Of a stretch of 5,391 bases of DNA, positions 5,312 through 5,391 are shown piece after piece. Below the pieces are notes generated by a model. It was not told the DNA's origin. It did no database searches and worked only from the letters and a program-made list of their open reading frames with translations. The position numbers and the translations under genes were made by a program. Each line of letters starts with the position of its first letter. Within the stretch, counting starts at the first letter, position 1. The DNA comes from Clostridiaceae bacterium (GTDB lineage Bacteria > Bacillota > Clostridia > Oscillospirales > Acutalibacteraceae): the NCBI GenBank assembly GCA_016297645.1, contig JAEDGF010000107.1:1-5391 (forward strand), written 5' to 3'.

Positions 5312-5391
5312 TGCGAAAAACACAAGCTTTGCTTAATTTGCGGCGTTATACGGGTTTTCGAGTGCTTCGCTGTTGACGACCGTTCATTTTT

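Overview
The window looks like ordinary chromosome from a gut-type clostridium (Bacillota, probably Oscillospirales/Ruminococcaceae-like). The reasons are a mid-range GC content, consensus TTGACA/TATACT-type promoters, GGAG ribosome binding sites, T-tailed hairpin terminators, and the gene families present: a PC4/YdbC single-strand-DNA-binding protein, a short biotin ligase, and a Gly-rich/TPM/zinc-ribbon membrane protein. The assignment is an inference from these families and signals; no phylogenetic marker is present.

Layout. Bases 1-303 are GC-rich and hold no recognisable gene, but contain a degenerate repeat of about 75-85 bp. A DUF2493/SLOG nucleotide-binding protein (304-708, +) follows, closed by a terminator at 710-752. 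A 395-base gene-free stretch (709-1103) holds a 63-bp imperfect tandem repeat with a conserved small hairpin, then a near-perfect sigma-A promoter with a 10-bp tandem repeat over the likely transcription start. That promoter drives a Fic-domain protein (1104-2276, +), which ends at a strong terminator (2315-2362).

Convergent to it is a stand-alone biotin protein ligase (birA type, 2537-3307, -). Upstream of birA on the same strand, behind its own terminator, is a small PC4/YdbC protein (3451-3678, -). An AT-rich divergent promoter region (3679-3815) separates this from a 454-residue two-pass membrane protein (3816-5180, +): Gly/His/Met-rich cytoplasmic N-terminus, membrane helix, TPM-like extracellular domain, Thr/Glu-rich linker, second helix, C-terminal zinc ribbon. 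A perfect 10-bp hairpin (5223-5261) ends this unit, and the remaining 130 bases show no clear gene.

The genes are mostly single transcription units with their own promoters or terminators, so no multi-gene system is evident. The most interesting items are the self-contained Fic protein (variant inhibitory motif, C-terminal winged helix, possible operator repeat), its SLOG neighbour, the architecture of the membrane protein, and the intergenic repeats.
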